Shown in pieces: positions 1-11,639 of a stretch of DNA of 64,000 nucleotides (position 1 is the first letter of the stretch; each line of letters begins with the position of its first letter). Source of the DNA: Prorocentrum cordatum. Lineage: Eukaryota; Sar; Dinophyceae; Prorocentrales; Prorocentraceae. Under the pieces are notes generated by a model that saw only the letters and a program-made list of their open reading frames with translations, ran no database searches and was not told the origin of the DNA. Made by a program: the position numbers and the translations under genes. Location: assembly GCA_963575745.1 (NCBI GenBank), contig CAUYUJ010015716.1, positions 60,778 through 124,777 on the forward strand, read 5' to 3'.

Positions 1-1969
1 CTTCCCTCGTCCTTCCGCTCGGCTGCCGAACTGGCGGCCGCGGAGGCGGAGGGTTTCTCTGGGTTGCTGGGCCCGTACTTGGTGCTGGACGTGCCCCTCC
101 TCGGGGCAACCTCCCGCGCGCTGGCCACCGCGGCTTCTGTCCTGGTGATCGACTTGGACGTCAACGAACTGGAGCTCGAGTCCTTGTCACCCCTGCCCGC
201 GGCTCTGCCAGCCGACCTCGTCCCATTCGCGACGGCGCGGAGTCGAGTCTATTGGCCGCATCCGTCCATGGTCAGGCTGCTCCGCGAGCAGTTCGCCGCC
301 CTCCACGGTGCCTCCCCTGCCGACGGCGAGGAGGACTTGGCAGGGGCCGAGCTGGCGACTCCGCACCGACGCGGGGTCGGAGGGCGTCGAGGAAATCGGG
401 TCCATCTCGGATCGGGGGGAGGCAGGCGACTCCGAACGCGAGCCTGCGGCTCCATGTCAAGCGGTCGCGCCCGCGGACGACGGCGCCCCCATGACCAGAG
501 CAGAGGTCGTGGCCGAGATGCGTGCGGTGATGGCGGCCCATGCGGCCCTTCTGCACCAGGCCCCCGTGCTGGCACTGGCGGGCCCTCTCCGGGAGGCCCA
601 AGTGCCTCGTCGCGACGCCCCTCAGCTGTTCGAGGACGAGGCCGCTCGTCTGGGGATCCCGCAGCACGACCTACAAAGCTTCGTGACGCGAGCTTTTCCC
701 GCCCCGCAGCGGGTGCAGGTCAAGACGGGCACTCCCGCTTCCGCCAGGGGGGCCGCCCCCAGGGCCCCCTGCCCCCGGCTGGGGATCCGCTGTCGCCGAG
801 GAGGCCGCCGCGGGAGGGCCCTCGGACCCAGCTGCGATTCCGTCATCGACTCTGGACCTCGCGCTGATGTGCTCGCGAGGGGCTCTCGCGCGCCGACCAG
901 CTCACCGACCCCTGCGCGTGCCAGATCTCCGACTCCCGCACCGACCAGCTCACGGGCTGCCGCGCTGGCCAGCTCGCCGACTCCCAGCCCGACCAGCTCA
1001 AGAAAGGGCACCGCGTTGACAGGGCCTGGCAATGCGAGGCTTTGCAGCGCGGCGGCGTGGGGTGAGCCGGTGAGCGCTGTCTGCAAGGTTTTCCGTTATT
1101 CCCTTCCTTTCTTTTTTCTTCCCCTGCCGCCTGGCGCCTGCAGTCTCTATTCGTCTTGCATGTGTTGTTTAGTCAATTCGTGGGCTGGGGCCCATCGTGT
1201 GCATTTGCCGGGCGCTCCCTTGTCCGCTGGCGGGCGACCCCAGCCACTGCGCTGGGCTTGGCCCCCCGCCGCCAGGGCCTGGCCCGTGCGTGGCGCTGCT
1301 GCCGCGCAATCGCGTGATATATCTGCTGTACCTGTTCAGTGTTTCCTTGTTCTGTTCTCTGTCTGTGCCTTTCTAGTTTGCTCCCGCGAGGGTGTCGGTG
1401 CGGGTGTCGTCCCTTATGTTCGGCCTACGCACGCGCGGCTTCGTTCTCTGTGTCTGCCTCCGTCCACTTCTGCCTTGTCTTCCTGCTGGGCCTGAGCACG
1501 GGGCCGCTGGCGGATTTTGCTTGCGATACGCGGCATGCGGGTGCTTTCGGGTAGTCTGCCGCACTTCCTCGTTCCTCCCCCCTGCTCCTCCTCGTTCGGT
1601 TTTCCCCTGTGCCCGTTCCGGGGCCCCTGCCCTCCCTCTCCGCGGCTGCCGCCGCATGCAGTGGTCGATATTGCGCACAGGATCGTCAACTTTACAGCTC
1701 GACGGCCGTCTTGTTTTCCTCTGTCTCGCGCTGTAGCGCAGCGTCGCTGTCGTGTTCTACAGTGTAGGTCAAGGTTATCTAATGCTTCGCGGTGGAAAAA
1801 TATGCGAGAGGCTCTCGCGTGCCAGCGCGCTCCTCGAGCGACGCCCCATCCTCTGCTGGGCTCGCTAACCAAGTTGTCGCCGTCACATCAGGGTCTTCCC
1901 TCAGAGGGCGCGTCCGCGATGATTCAGATTCGGGGTATCGCGCGACGTCGCGAGTGACAGCGGGCGCTC
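1..1969. other. GC-rich stretch without a recognisable gene
   Basis: Several overlapping open frames exist on both strands, as expected from high GC, but none gives a protein I recognise and none keeps one frame across the block. A serine/threonine/proline-rich quasi-repeat (alternating 'ccgaccagctcac' and 'gccagctcgccgactccc' phrases) runs about 890-1005. From 1080 onward the composition becomes more T-rich. It is probably the upstream part of the retroelement or its flank. Confidence 0.3.
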
Positions 1970-2747
1970 ACTCAGCACAGGCCTCGAGTCAGCGAGCTGA
2001 TGGAAGAGGACTTGGCCCGTGTCCTCGGGATTCGCCTGGAAGACGTGACGCCCATGGCTATGCTCTAGTACTTTCGGGGGCAGAGTCCCTTGGGCAGTCA
2101 GGCGTCGACCCGCGAGCTGCTGACCCACCTCGCGTGGCTGAGTGCCGAGCTTTGGCGAGCCAGCGAAGAAGGAGACGCGGGACGTGTCCAGGCCCTGCTA
2201 TCTTGCCAGTGTATGTTTGCGGATCAGCTGGCGGGGGGCCGCGGGCACCCCGAGGCGGCGTGGCCCCTGGCGAGCTTGGCGGGCCCGCTGATGCGCGTGA
2301 CGCGCCGGCGCGCGGAACGGGGGCCTCGCGGCTCGTTCTCCGCGGGTGGACCCGCGCTGGCTGTCGGCCCAGGGGGAGTACGTGAAGGAGCTGACTTCAA
2401 CCCGTTCCCGCCTGGACTCGGAGCGGGCGGCGGCTTCGAAGGCGCCGATTTCCTTCTCCGAGGGTGGATGCGAACCGGAAGCCGAGGCCCAAAGGATCGA
2501 CTCCGCCCAGGGCCAAGGCGGGCGCCGAGCCGCCGTGAGGCCGAGGGGCCGCCCGCTCGTGGGCGGCCCGTGGGGCTCCGTCCCCCGTCCGTACGCCCCT
2601 TCCACTGGCGGTTGTCTTGATGGGCGCGCCGAGTCCGAGTTTCGGTCGCGGAGGTTTGGGCGGGCTCTTCCGGCGAAGGCGTCGCGCCGCCGCGGGGGAA
2701 AGCGCGTCTCGCCGCCGCGGCCTGGATTCGCCCCTACGTTCCTCTAG
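1970..2747 (+). pseudogene. Gag/capsid-like fragment of the YR retroelement
   Basis: Two frames joined near 2340 read as one helical, Trp/Leu-rich protein: first a segment containing RELLTHLAWLSAELWRAS and MFADQLAGG, then DPRWLSAQGEYVKEL, ending at a TAG at 2745-2747. This resembles, from memory, the region that precedes the reverse transcriptase in dinoflagellate YR retroelements, so a capsid-like role is inferred. No zinc knuckle is visible. The frame change and absence of a clear start mark it as decayed. Confidence is moderate to low because the family is poorly described. Confidence 0.33.
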
Positions 2748-3499
2748 CCATTTTGGGTTTCGCAGCCCCCCTCCTTCGCCTGCTGCAGCCGTCGGGAGTG
2801 CCTGGGCAGAGCGAGGCCGCGCCGGTGCCGCCTCAGGGGAAGGTTCGTCCGACCAGCGCGATCTTTGCTCGCCAGCTCTTGGCGCAGGGGGCCTCTGCGG
2901 ACCCCCTTGGTCCGCCTGCCCTCGGTGACGCATCCGCGGGCGCTGAGAGGCCCCCCCTGCCCCCGCTGCGGGAGGGCCGCCTTGTTTCTCGCCGCCTTCT
3001 GGTGGCCTCCGTGCTCCCGCCGCGAAGCAGTGTTCGGCTCCCGTCTCTCCGCGCCCCTCGGCTTCGGCCGATCAAACCGCCCCCTTTGTTGCAGATCTGT
3101 TTGCCCTGCTGCGCCTATTTCCAGGCGCAAACATCGGCGTGGCCGGCCCACTGGGCGGTTGCTTTGGCCCCGGTCGGAATAGGTCCTCGGTGTTCTCTGG
3201 CTCCTTTCTGTCGCTCATCGCAACGCCCTCCGGGCCGGGGCGGTTCTCTCGCTGAGCCGCTTCCCCGCGATCCATTGCCGTGCCTTCCCGCTGCGCCTAT
3301 CCTGTCGCCGCCCGCCTCTCTGGTCGGCCGCGCGCGGGAGCGGTGGCGTCTGAGGCGCGCAGCTCGCGCGCTGGCGCAACGCGCCGTTATTGCGCTAAAC
3401 TGGCCAACCCTTGGCCAGCCGAGCCTCGCGCCCACAGAGGCTCGCGTGCGAGCGACGGCCTCTCCCTGCCGGGAGGGCGCGCGCTGCCGCGTCGAGCGG

Positions 3500-5197
3500 C
3501 TGTGCCGGATTGCAGTTCGCCTTGCCCGCGGCGGCAAGAGCGACTTCGGTCGAGCTTTCGCGAAGATCGACGCTACTGGGGTCTCGCTCCGTGGCCTGGC
3601 TACCCTTGCTGCAGCTCTGGAGGCCTCCTCGACCTCCTTGGCCGCCCCGGCACCCATGCGACAGTTTCTCTCATCTGCGCCCCCAGTGCCCGGGTCACTC
3701 GCCGCCGCGGTGTCGTGGGGCTCCACCCGCGCCGAGCCTTTCGACCTCGAGGTCAAGGCGTCCCTCATCAAGTGGGATTCCCCCCCCCCCCTCTCTGTCC
3801 GATCCGATCGTGCGTCGGGCGTTTCTGGGCCCTTATGTCATGGGACTTTCAAGGGCAGAGTGGCCTGCGGGCCAGCAAGGGGCGCGCGTCCACATGGGCC
3901 GCTCAGACCTCTTGGCTCTTCTCCGCCAATGGGACGCCTGCGGCGCCCCGTGCCTCGCCCCGGCTGCGGCGCTCCGCTGGGGTGAGGCGTGCGGGGCCTT
4001 CCGTGCCCCAAGGACAGCGAGTTCGATCGCTTGATTCTCAACCCTTCGGTCGTCAAGAGTCGTTGCTCTTCTGACCCTTCGAGCACTCAACGACTGGGCC
4101 AAGGGTTTCTGCTGTGCGGACTCGGACTTAGCCCAGGGGAATGGCTGGTCGTCTCTTGTGACGGTTTGAGGGAGTTGTGCTGCGCCTTCCGCGTCCCGCC
4201 CGCGCGCGCTCGCAGGGGCGCGTTGTCGGTCAGGTTACCGGGGGGCCTCCTCGAGTCCTTCCGAGCCTGGCGCCCCGAGCTGGCAGGCGTAGCTGTTGCG
4301 CCCTGCCTCAATGCTCTTGCCATGGGCGACGATATGGCCGCCGAGATCGCTAACGCGGCTCACGAGGGAGCCCCCGGCAGCTTCGGCGCCCTCCAGTGCC
4401 GCGAGCAGGCGGTGCGCCGCTGTCCCTTTCGAAGGGGTAACTTCGCCGAGATGCTGAACATTGACGATCGCGCCGGCCTTCAGAAGCTCTCGTGGCGCGG
4501 GCCCGCCCCGCGCCCCGACGATTCCCCTCGCCGCGATCCGGATGTCTTCGATGCATGCGACCTTGGCAATCCGCGAGTGGGCTTGTTTCAGTACCCAGGG
4601 AAACGCGCCCGCGGAGCGGCCCACGAGGTCGTCGTGGAGGCCGAGGTCGAAGGCCGGATCGGGCTCGTGTGCGCCCCCCTCGTCCGCGCGGTCGCCCTCT
4701 GCTGGCTGACTTTAATCCAAGTGTACCTTGGCTCCTCGACGCGTGCCCTGATGGCGTCTCTCGCCGGCTGCCGGGTGCAGGTGTTTCTGTTCCGCCGTCC
4801 TATGCTTTCCTTCTTCACGCACGTCTACGCGTTCCTGTCGCGGATTGCGCTTGGTGACGAGACTGCGCATGAACTGCCTCCGTCCGTCATGGGCGACCTC
4901 CTAGCCTGCGCCTTCCTGGCTTTCGCGGCCATCACCGACCTGCGCGCGGCTCTTTGCCCCGCGGTGTTCGGTGCGGGCGCTTCCGTCGGCTGCGGGGGAG
5001 TGGTCCGCGCGGACATCAGCAGTCATTTATCCGCAGAGCTTTGGAGGCGTTCCGAGCACGTGGGCTGGCGCGCTCGGCTCCGCGATCGGCGCCCTCTCCA
5101 AGTTCTGAGCCGAGGGGCCCCCCTTTGGCCTGAGCACACCCAGCTGCGTTGCGATTTAGGGCTACCTTCCCTTGAGCCCCTAGTCGCGCCTCAATGA
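3500..5197 (+). pseudogene. Reverse transcriptase / RNase H-like domain of the YR retroelement (frameshifted)
   Basis: The first part (about 3530-3780) carries a helical segment with LRGLATLAAALEASSTSLA; a second frame (about 3780-4010) has GRSDLLALLRQWDAC; a third frame (3989-5197) carries the catalytic core. There PKDSEFDRLILNPS resembles RT motif 1 of YR/DIRS elements, WLVVSCDGLRELCCAF fits palm motif A with its Asp, and MLNIDDRAGLQ fits the DD-containing motif C. Further on, FRRPMLSFFTHVYAFLSRIA and HLSAELWRRSEHVGWRARL resemble the connection/RNase H-like part. The stop at 5195-5197 ends the frame. Two or more frameshifts make it non-functional. It would act as RNA-dependent DNA polymerase on the element's own transcript. 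Confidence 0.58.
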
Positions 5198-8170
5198 GTG
5201 ACGGAGCTTTCTGAAGCTCCCCGCTTCCGTTTGACGTGCGCATGGCAGTTCCGCGTGTCCAGACGCATCAACATTCTCGAGGCCATTGTTTTCGAGATTT
5301 TGTGCAAGTATTGTTGCATCTGGATGCCCGATTCTCGGGCCCCTGTCCTCTTGGATTTTACAGTGGCTCTCGGAGCTGCGGCCCACGGGCGCAGCAACTC
5401 TCCAGGTTTGTCCCGTCGTGTCTTGCGCACTGCACTGCCGTGCATCCTCGGGGGCGGTCTGTTTATGGGGGGAATATGCGCCCCGACGGACGTTCATCGG
5501 GCCGAAGATCCACGAGGCACCCTTCGGTCCGACTCTCTCCCCGTGCCCCACCTGCCCCATGGGCGCGCCTCGTCGCCTTGCTTGCGGCTCGTGGGCTAGG
5601 CCCCTTGGGCTTCCGCCGGGCGGCCGCCCCCTCCCTCTGGCGCGGGGGTGGCCGTCGCCGACGGCGCCGCCGCGGAGCCGGCCTCTGAGGCTCCCGGCGG
5701 CGGCGACGGGCGCGACCCGGGTTCCCCGTCCCCGCGGCAGCCAGGGGCCAGGAACGCCCTGTTCCCGAGCGCCGCCGGGGCCGCGCGCGCCACTTGCCCC
5801 TCTCGCCCTGCGGAGGAAGACGTCGCAGGGAACGGTGCCAGTCCTGAGGCCCCCCCTGCGCCTTTCTCTCCTCGAGCACCACCGGCGTCCGATCCGACGC
5901 GCGGGGGCTCGCGCATGGCTGGAGACGTTGCAGTCGTGGCGGGCAGCCGAGAGGTTCCCCTGGGACCCGCGAGCGGCGGTGGTCAGCGCGTCTTCGCTGA
6001 GTCATGCGCAAGCTGCCCTGCGTGTTGCCGACGGAGCGGGCCGCGGCGCCATCGAAGCGGCGTCTCGGCGTGCGGCGCGGGGCTGCCACCCTGGCAAACG
6101 AGGGGCGTCTCTCTCGGCCGCCGCCGCCGAGGACGGGAAGCTGCGCTTCAAGCGGCTGTTCGACGCCAGGTCGCTGCTGCTCAACTACGGGAGCAGCCGT
6201 GGCGCTTGGGGAGCCCCGTGCCCAGGCAGTGGGGGAGCAGCCGGCCAGGCTCTCGCCCGTGCTAAGGGCCGCGGCAGGGGGGCGCACAGAGGCAGACGTT
6301 TGCCGGTCACTCCCCTGTGCTGTCCGCCCTGGACGAGTCTGTGTCCGAGCGCGTCGTGTCCGCGCGCGCTGAGCGCGCCGCCTTGCGCTCAGCCCTGCGC
6401 GACTCCTCGGGCGCCCCCGCTGGCCAGCCGCCCGTGCCCGGCCTGTCCTCGCTCGCGCGCGCTCGGGCTGCTGCGCCCGTCGGCGCCGAGCTGGCCGCGA
6501 TCGAGCAGTCTGGTCACCTTGAGGTGCAGGCGCTCCGTGAGGCGCGCGCGGGCCTCGCAGCTCGGGTGTCCTGGCCGATGCTATCGTGGATCGCGCGTGC
6601 GTGCGTCGGCTCCAGGAGGCTGCCAGTCGGGAAGCGCGCGGAGAGCGACGGGCGGCCCCAGTCCAGCTGGCCCGCGACGCTCGCCGAGTGAGGGGGGCTG
6701 TGCTGCGCGACGCGGAGGTGGCGCACCCCGCTGGCCTGGCTCGTCGCGTGCGCGCGGCTGGGGACGACGTTCCCGCTTCGTCTGCGGGGCAATATCTCGC
6801 TGAGCTGGAGGCCGAGTTCCAGGCCAATCCGCGTGCCTACGCGCGCCCGCCCGACGACGCTGCCAACGCCATGTCGCGCAGAGATCGGCGGGCCGTCCAC
6901 CGACGGCTTTGTGCCCGCGACGAGGCCGCCGAGGACCGACCGAACTTGGGAGGCCACGCCCCAAGGTCGGCCAGCGCCTCCGCCGCCGGCGGCGCGCGGC
7001 CGCCTAGCGCCAGGCGAGTCGCGCGGCTCTCCCCGCCTCTGAGGGGGGGGCCACGCCTCCGCCGGGGCGCCGCGCTCGGCGGGCTGCGAGCCGTCGCGCC
7101 GAGGAGGGCGTGCTGCCCTGCGGCCCCGCAGTCGCCCCTCCGCGCAGGCGCCGAGCGGGGGCGGGGGCCTGACTTCTCCCCGATGCCCCCCTGCGGCGGC
7201 GACTCTAGCGGAGGGTCGTCGGCAGACGCTGGCGCCCTAGCCGCGGGTCCTTCGACGCTTCCTCGCGGCAGGTCGCAGCGCGCCTCTTTCCAGTCGCCGG
7301 GGCGCGGTGCGACGCCCCCGCGGCGCAGGCGCGCCGAGTCTGCTCCGCCCCAGGCCTCCCGCGCTGGAAGCTCGGCGGACCACTGCGACTCGGACTTCGA
7401 ATCCGAGGGCCACGCTCAGGTCCGCGACTTCCTGGCGGGTCGGATCTCGGACGAGGCCTTGCGCAGGGTCGTCCGGGCCGCCCGGCGGTCTGTGGCGTCC
7501 GAGCAGGACGCGTCCGCGGACGTCACTTCTCGCGGGCAGCTCCTCGGTCCTCGGGCGCCAGCCGGAGTCGGGATTGCTCCAGGTCGTGGGTCGAGCATCT
7601 TCGTGGTGAGACTCGTGGCGCTAGGCAGGTGGGTGCCGCAGGTGTCCCGCGCAGCCGATCGAGAGGCGCCTCGAGCGCTGGGGTGGCTGGCGTGCGCCCA
7701 TCCAGCGACGGCGTTGCGCCGCCGCAGGTGAGTGTTCGTGCCGTCGCTGCTCAGGCAATCGGCGTGCCTCCTGCTGGCCCCGCGGGGCAGGGCGATGCAG
7801 CAGGTGCCCCGCGCAGCTGTTCACGAGGCGTCTCGAGTGCTGGGCCGGCTGGCATGCCCTTCCAGCGAGGACGTTACGCCGCCGCAGGGGGGGGGGGGTC
7901 GCGCCGTCGCTGCTCATCTGGCTGGCCGCGCGGGGCCCCCGCCTAAGCGTCGCAGGCGTGCCGCTCTCGAGCCGACGTCGAAGGCTCTGTGGGCTGCTTC
8001 TCCCGCGGGCGTTTCCGCCTTGCCCCGCATGCCGGTGCATTCGCCCACTGGCCGAGACGACTCGCCAGAACCGATCGCCCTTCCAGTTGCCGCGGCTGCG
8101 GCGCTCGGCTGGCGGCCAGAGGTGGCGGGCGAACCGGTGACAGTCGCGCAGCATTCCGAGGAGCGAAAAG
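5198..8170. other. GC-rich interdomain region, no gene recognised
   Basis: Long opposing open frames cover this block (for example about 5463-6827 on minus and 6586-7731 on plus), but they are Arg/Ala/Pro-rich shadows with no motif. The plus frame near 7380-7520 has an acidic-basic patch that could be a remnant of a recombinase N-terminal extension. The block lies between the RT and recombinase parts, so it probably belongs to the same element. A local tandem duplication is listed separately. Confidence 0.3.
7637..7945 (+). repeat. Two-copy tandem duplication, about 163-bp unit
   Basis: The block beginning 'gcaggtgtcccgcgcagc' at 7637 recurs as 'gcaggtgccccgcgcagc' at about 7800. Matching landmarks follow in the same order: a CTCGAG-containing stretch, 'ccgccgcagg' and 'gccgtcgctgctca'. 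The copies differ by many point changes and a G-run, so the duplication is old. Confidence 0.7.
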
Positions 8171-9960
8171 TTGTTTCAGCACGCTGTCTCCTGGCCGCGG
8201 CACTTCGCGCCTGCTGGCTCGGATGAGCCGCGCGAGATCGACGAACTCAAATGCCCGCTCGCTGTGCTTCGCAGTTATCAGCGGCTCTTCGGCGGTGGAG
8301 TCGTCGCGCGTCTCTCGGAGCCCGGGTTGCTGTTGCCCCTGAATGCTGCGGTTCCCCCAGGGCTGACGGGGCACCCTCAGATCGACGAGAAAGCGGTTGG
8401 AGGGATCAGGTGCGTCGACTTGGGCGACAACGTCGCGCAGAGGCGTCGCGCGGCCTGCCTGGCCTGCGTCTGCGACTTGTTTGCGCATCTCTCCGAGAAC
8501 GTCGAGCTGCTCCCGCCACGCCCGTGGCCCAACAAAGAGGCGCATCCGGAGCTGCTCGACGGGCATCGAGCCATCAGCAGCGCGCCCCACCCGACGTCCT
8601 TGTCGGGCATGTCGCAACGGCAGGACGCGGCCGAGCTGGAGGGGAAGCTGCACGCCCGTGCTCATCGGGCGCGCCCTGCTGGTCCGCCTGCCCCCGTTCC
8701 CTGGGCCGACGTCGAGGCCGCGCTCCTCTGCGTGCCGTCGGAGGTCGAGGTGATCGCACGGGGCATCGTGGACGCGACGGGCGACTCCTTCGCAGTGGCG
8801 CGCGCGGAGACCGTGATCCGCTCAGGAGTTGACGAGGAGAGGTTGCCGCCGTACTTCGCGCCGCGCGAGCGGCGGGCTGCCCTCTCGACGGGCCACGTGG
8901 CCCTTCGGGGCAGCAGAGGCCCCGCGCCCGCCCTGCTGCTCTGGTGCGTGTGCGGGCTGTGCGTGCGCGCCGCCGCTTGGAGTCTTTCTGCCCCAGCAGC
9001 CGGCACCGCGCCGCCTGGCCGCGGGCTTAGCACCGCGCGGCCCCGCGCCTCACGCTCGCTTTTCGTTCGGGATTCCCACTTGACTCCCGAGTGCCGCGAT
9101 CGCAGATCACGATCGGTTGGTGCGTTCGAGCTGTGGGTCGTCGAGCGCGCCAGGGTGGCTCCGACCACGCTCTACCGAAATGGCGTGCTCCTGGCGGGAG
9201 CGTTGGCCACCTTCGGAGTCTGGCTGCACGACGCTGGTTTCCCCCATTACATCGTTGTGCATGCCGTGCTGGGCGTCCAGTCAGCGCGCCCCCATTGGAA
9301 GGCGTTCCTCACCGAAGCTTGGGGCGTCGCTAAGCAGTGGAAGATTGCGGGGCCTCCCAAGCTTCGTCCACCGCTGCCTCGCGCCCTTCTGCGCGCAATG
9401 GTTGGCCTCTGCCTCGCGTGGGGCTGGCCAGACTTGGCCGCCCTGCTGCTGCTCCGGGGGAACTCGCGAAAGCGAGGCGGTGCGACCTTTCCTTGCCACG
9501 GACCGTGTCGCGGCGACAGGCGACGCTTTTCTGGCCATCGCTGCGCCTGAGACCCGTCGCTCCTACCCTGCTCAGCATGCGAGGTGTTCGGATCGTCGGT
9601 CGGTGGACCTGTTCGAACGTATTCTTGGGCATCTCGCCCCCGCCGATCCCCTCGCCCTTTTCGGGTCCAGCGGCTTCGGTATTCGGTAGAACCGCTTGCT
9701 TTCGGCCTTGGGCGTCCTGCTCGCCAAAGCCGCCGCTGGATCGATCTTGACTCCTGGCTGTCTTCGAGGGTCAGGTGCCACTGGTTTGCGCCTCGCTACA
9801 GAACGCGTCCTTCGCGTCTTCTGAGCGCTACCTTCAAACTGCTGCTGCTTGGACAGTCCTTGCGTCTCTTTCCGAGGTCGCCAGGGCTCAGGTGACGTTC
9901 TTCGCCTCTGGCAGCAGTCGCTTGCTTGCCTCCTGCCTGCTCGTGGGGTCTTCAGCCTGG
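8171..9960 (+). pseudogene. Tyrosine recombinase of the YR retroelement (frameshifted)
   Basis: The frame 8171-9550 carries the N-terminal core-binding-like part, with AFELWVVERARVAPTTLYRN, GVWLHDAGFPHYIVVHAVLG and ARPHWKAFLTEAWGVAKQWK. A second frame (about 9456-9690) continues with GTRESEAVRPF (position of the first catalytic Arg box), AFLAIAAPETRRSYPAQHAR and RSVDLFERILGHLAPADPL. A third frame has ILTPGCLRGSGATGL (second Arg box) and a fourth SERYLQTAAAWTVLASLSE, which probably holds the nucleophilic Tyr. The order matches a tyrosine recombinase catalytic domain, the integrase of DIRS-like elements. At least three frame changes and a TGA near 9830 show it is dead. Confidence 0.6.
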
Positions 9961-10023
9961 TCGTCCAGCTCGCGGCCGCCCGCCAAAACCTCGTCACTTC
10001 GCAAGGGCTTTGAGCATGGGTAT

Positions 10024-10473
10024 GGCTGCGCCGCCCATGGGGCGGCCAGGGGAACTCCCCCTGAGCGCGGCGCGTCGGCGCCTTCGCGCGCGGCGGCAGG
10101 TCTGCCCCGCCGCCGCGCGCTGGGGCGTCGGCGCGCGCGCGCGGAGACCGCTCGACAGGGCGGAGCGAGATAATGCTCCTCATATTCTCTGCGACCCCCC
10201 CCGCGGTGTCTGCAGTGTTTCGCCCCCCTCCTCGCCCGCCCAGCCTTGCTGAGGCTAGAGACGTACCAGTTGCGCGGCTGTCTTCTGCGCCTGGGAGCTG
10301 TTCTGTCCCACCGGGCCTGCGTGGCTGCACCGCCCATTGGGCGGCCGGGGGAGCTCCTCCTGAGCGCGGCGCGTCGGCGCCCTCGCGCGCGGCGGCAGGT
10401 CTGCCCCGCCGCCGCGCGCGGGAGCGTCGGCGCGCGCGCGCGCGGAGACCGCTCGCCAGGGCGGGGCGAGATA
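10024..10473 (+). repeat. Split direct repeat: 150-bp block duplicated with 300-bp spacing
   Basis: The segment 10024-10172 is repeated at 10323-10473 with only scattered changes. Both copies contain 'tgagcgcggcgcgtcggcg', a (CG)-rich core and end in 'gagata'. They are separated by about 150 bp of unrelated sequence. Placement just after the recombinase recalls the split direct repeats of Ngaro/PAT-like YR retroelements, but that role is inferred. Confidence 0.75.
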
Positions 10474-11220
10474 TTTTCTCAGATCGCAGACGTAACTTGG
10501 GAACGCGCCCCCACCACCCCACACCCGCAGGCCACAGGCCACACCGCACCCACAGGGTGGGGGGGGGGCCCAGGCCCATCGGGGGGGGTGGCAATGCCAT
10601 CAGCATGGACCTGGATCATATATTCCGCACGTGAGCCCAGCCATGTGTGCTTCTAGCTCGGGGTCCCTGGAGGCCTCCCGAGGTCCTCGGAGGCTTCTGG
10701 AAGTCTTCGAAGGGCCCCAAAGGTCTCCAGAGTGCGCCTGCTCATGCTCCTCGTCATCTTTTTCTTACTCCCCCCTTTTCCTCTTCCTCGTCCTCGTAAT
10801 TGTCCTTTTCGTTTTCCTCGCACTTCTGCCTTTCTCCTTTCCAATTCCCCCTCCTGGGCCGAACTGGGCCCCGACGGGCGAGCCCTACACACGCTCCCCA
10901 GAGTATCTCCCGAGACCTCCCAATGGACAGCCAGGGCTTTTGGCCGCCCCGCCGCTCCTGTGCAGCGGAAGCCAGACCCCCGATGTTTGTTTTTGGTTTG
11001 TCGAACGTCGGCCTCAGGAGGCCTTGACCCATTCTGCAGAACCTTCTTTTCATCCTGGGTCATTGTTTGACGTTCCTGGGGCCTGGCGAGTACCCCCCGA
11101 GGCCGAGGAATTAAAACACAATCTTCCTTTATGTTTTCTTTCACGACGCGAGGGGGGAGGCCGAGGAATAGAGCACCACCTCCCGTTGTTTCCACGACGC
11201 GAGGTGTCTGATTCTCGGGT
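10474..11220. other. Intergenic, no gene seen
   Basis: The block contains a G-run with 'cacaccgcacccacagggtg', a CT-rich tract (about 10740-10850) and a short duplicated phrase 'gaggccgaggaat' plus 'cacgacgcgagg' near 11100 and 11160. The only long frame (10631-11290) is repeat-derived and shows no motif. Confidence 0.4.
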
Positions 11221-11224
11221 CACC

Positions 11225-11310
11225 GCTCGGGTCTCAGGCAGCCGTTTGGAACGATCCGGGCACGCCCGGCACGCTGTCGACGAGGCGTAGCTGCTGGAGA
11301 GCATCCCGAG
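11225..11310 (-). repeat. Dispersed repeat family A, minus-strand copy
   Basis: Read on the minus strand the segment gives 'ggatgctctccagcagct', 'gcctcgtcgacagcgt', 'gtgcccggatcgttccaaac' and 'ggctgcctgagacccgag'. These match, in order, the plus-strand copies at about 13340-13430, 42430-42520 and 43905-44010. Confidence 0.65.
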
Positions 11311-11324
11311 GTTGGAAAACGTAG

Positions 11325-11390
11325 ATGAGAGAGAGAGAGAGAGAGAGAAGGAGAGAGAGAGAGAGAGTGAGAGGTAGAGAGAAATAACAA
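11325..11390 (+). repeat. (GA)n microsatellite
   Basis: An almost uninterrupted GA dinucleotide run with a few breaks. It lies downstream (in minus-strand sense) of a LINE reverse-transcriptase fossil and may be that element's simple-repeat tail. Confidence 0.9.
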
Positions 11391-11639
11391 AAACACCGTC
11401 GCCCGGCTGCAAGAGCAGGTCTCTTGGGGGCGCTAAGAGCGCGCGGGTGGGCCTGAAAGAGGCACCATCGCAACGACGTGACGTAAAGCATGATGACAGC
11501 GCCACTGCTCCCGCAATTTCCAGGCATAGGCCCACCAATATTCTTGACGGCAGGTCATTGGAAATCGTCTGATCAACGCAGGACAGGTCCCCCCTGTCGG
11601 CGGTGAGCTTCAGTCCGGAGACATGGCTTCCACGAGAGT

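Larger units (their letters stand above)
1..10473 (+). mobile_element. Degenerate tyrosine-recombinase (DIRS-type) retroelement, dinoflagellate type
   Basis: A continuous GC-rich block in which three parts can be recognised in plus-strand order: a gag-like patch (about 1970-2747), a reverse transcriptase with connection/RNase H-like region (about 3500-5197) and a tyrosine recombinase (about 8171-9960), followed by a duplicated 150-bp block. Gag-RT-RNase H-tyrosine recombinase is the content expected of DIRS-like retroelements, which integrate with a recombinase instead of a DDE integrase. Every part is read in two or three frames with stops, so the copy is dead. The left end lies outside the window. 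It could be two nested or neighbouring copies rather than one element. Family assignment rests on my recognition of conserved stretches, not on a search. Confidence 0.55.

Noticed and set aside
5463-6827. 454-codon minus-strand open frame
   Set aside because: Arg/Ala/Pro-rich shadow of GC-rich DNA with no motif, opposite to plus-strand YR-element sequence.
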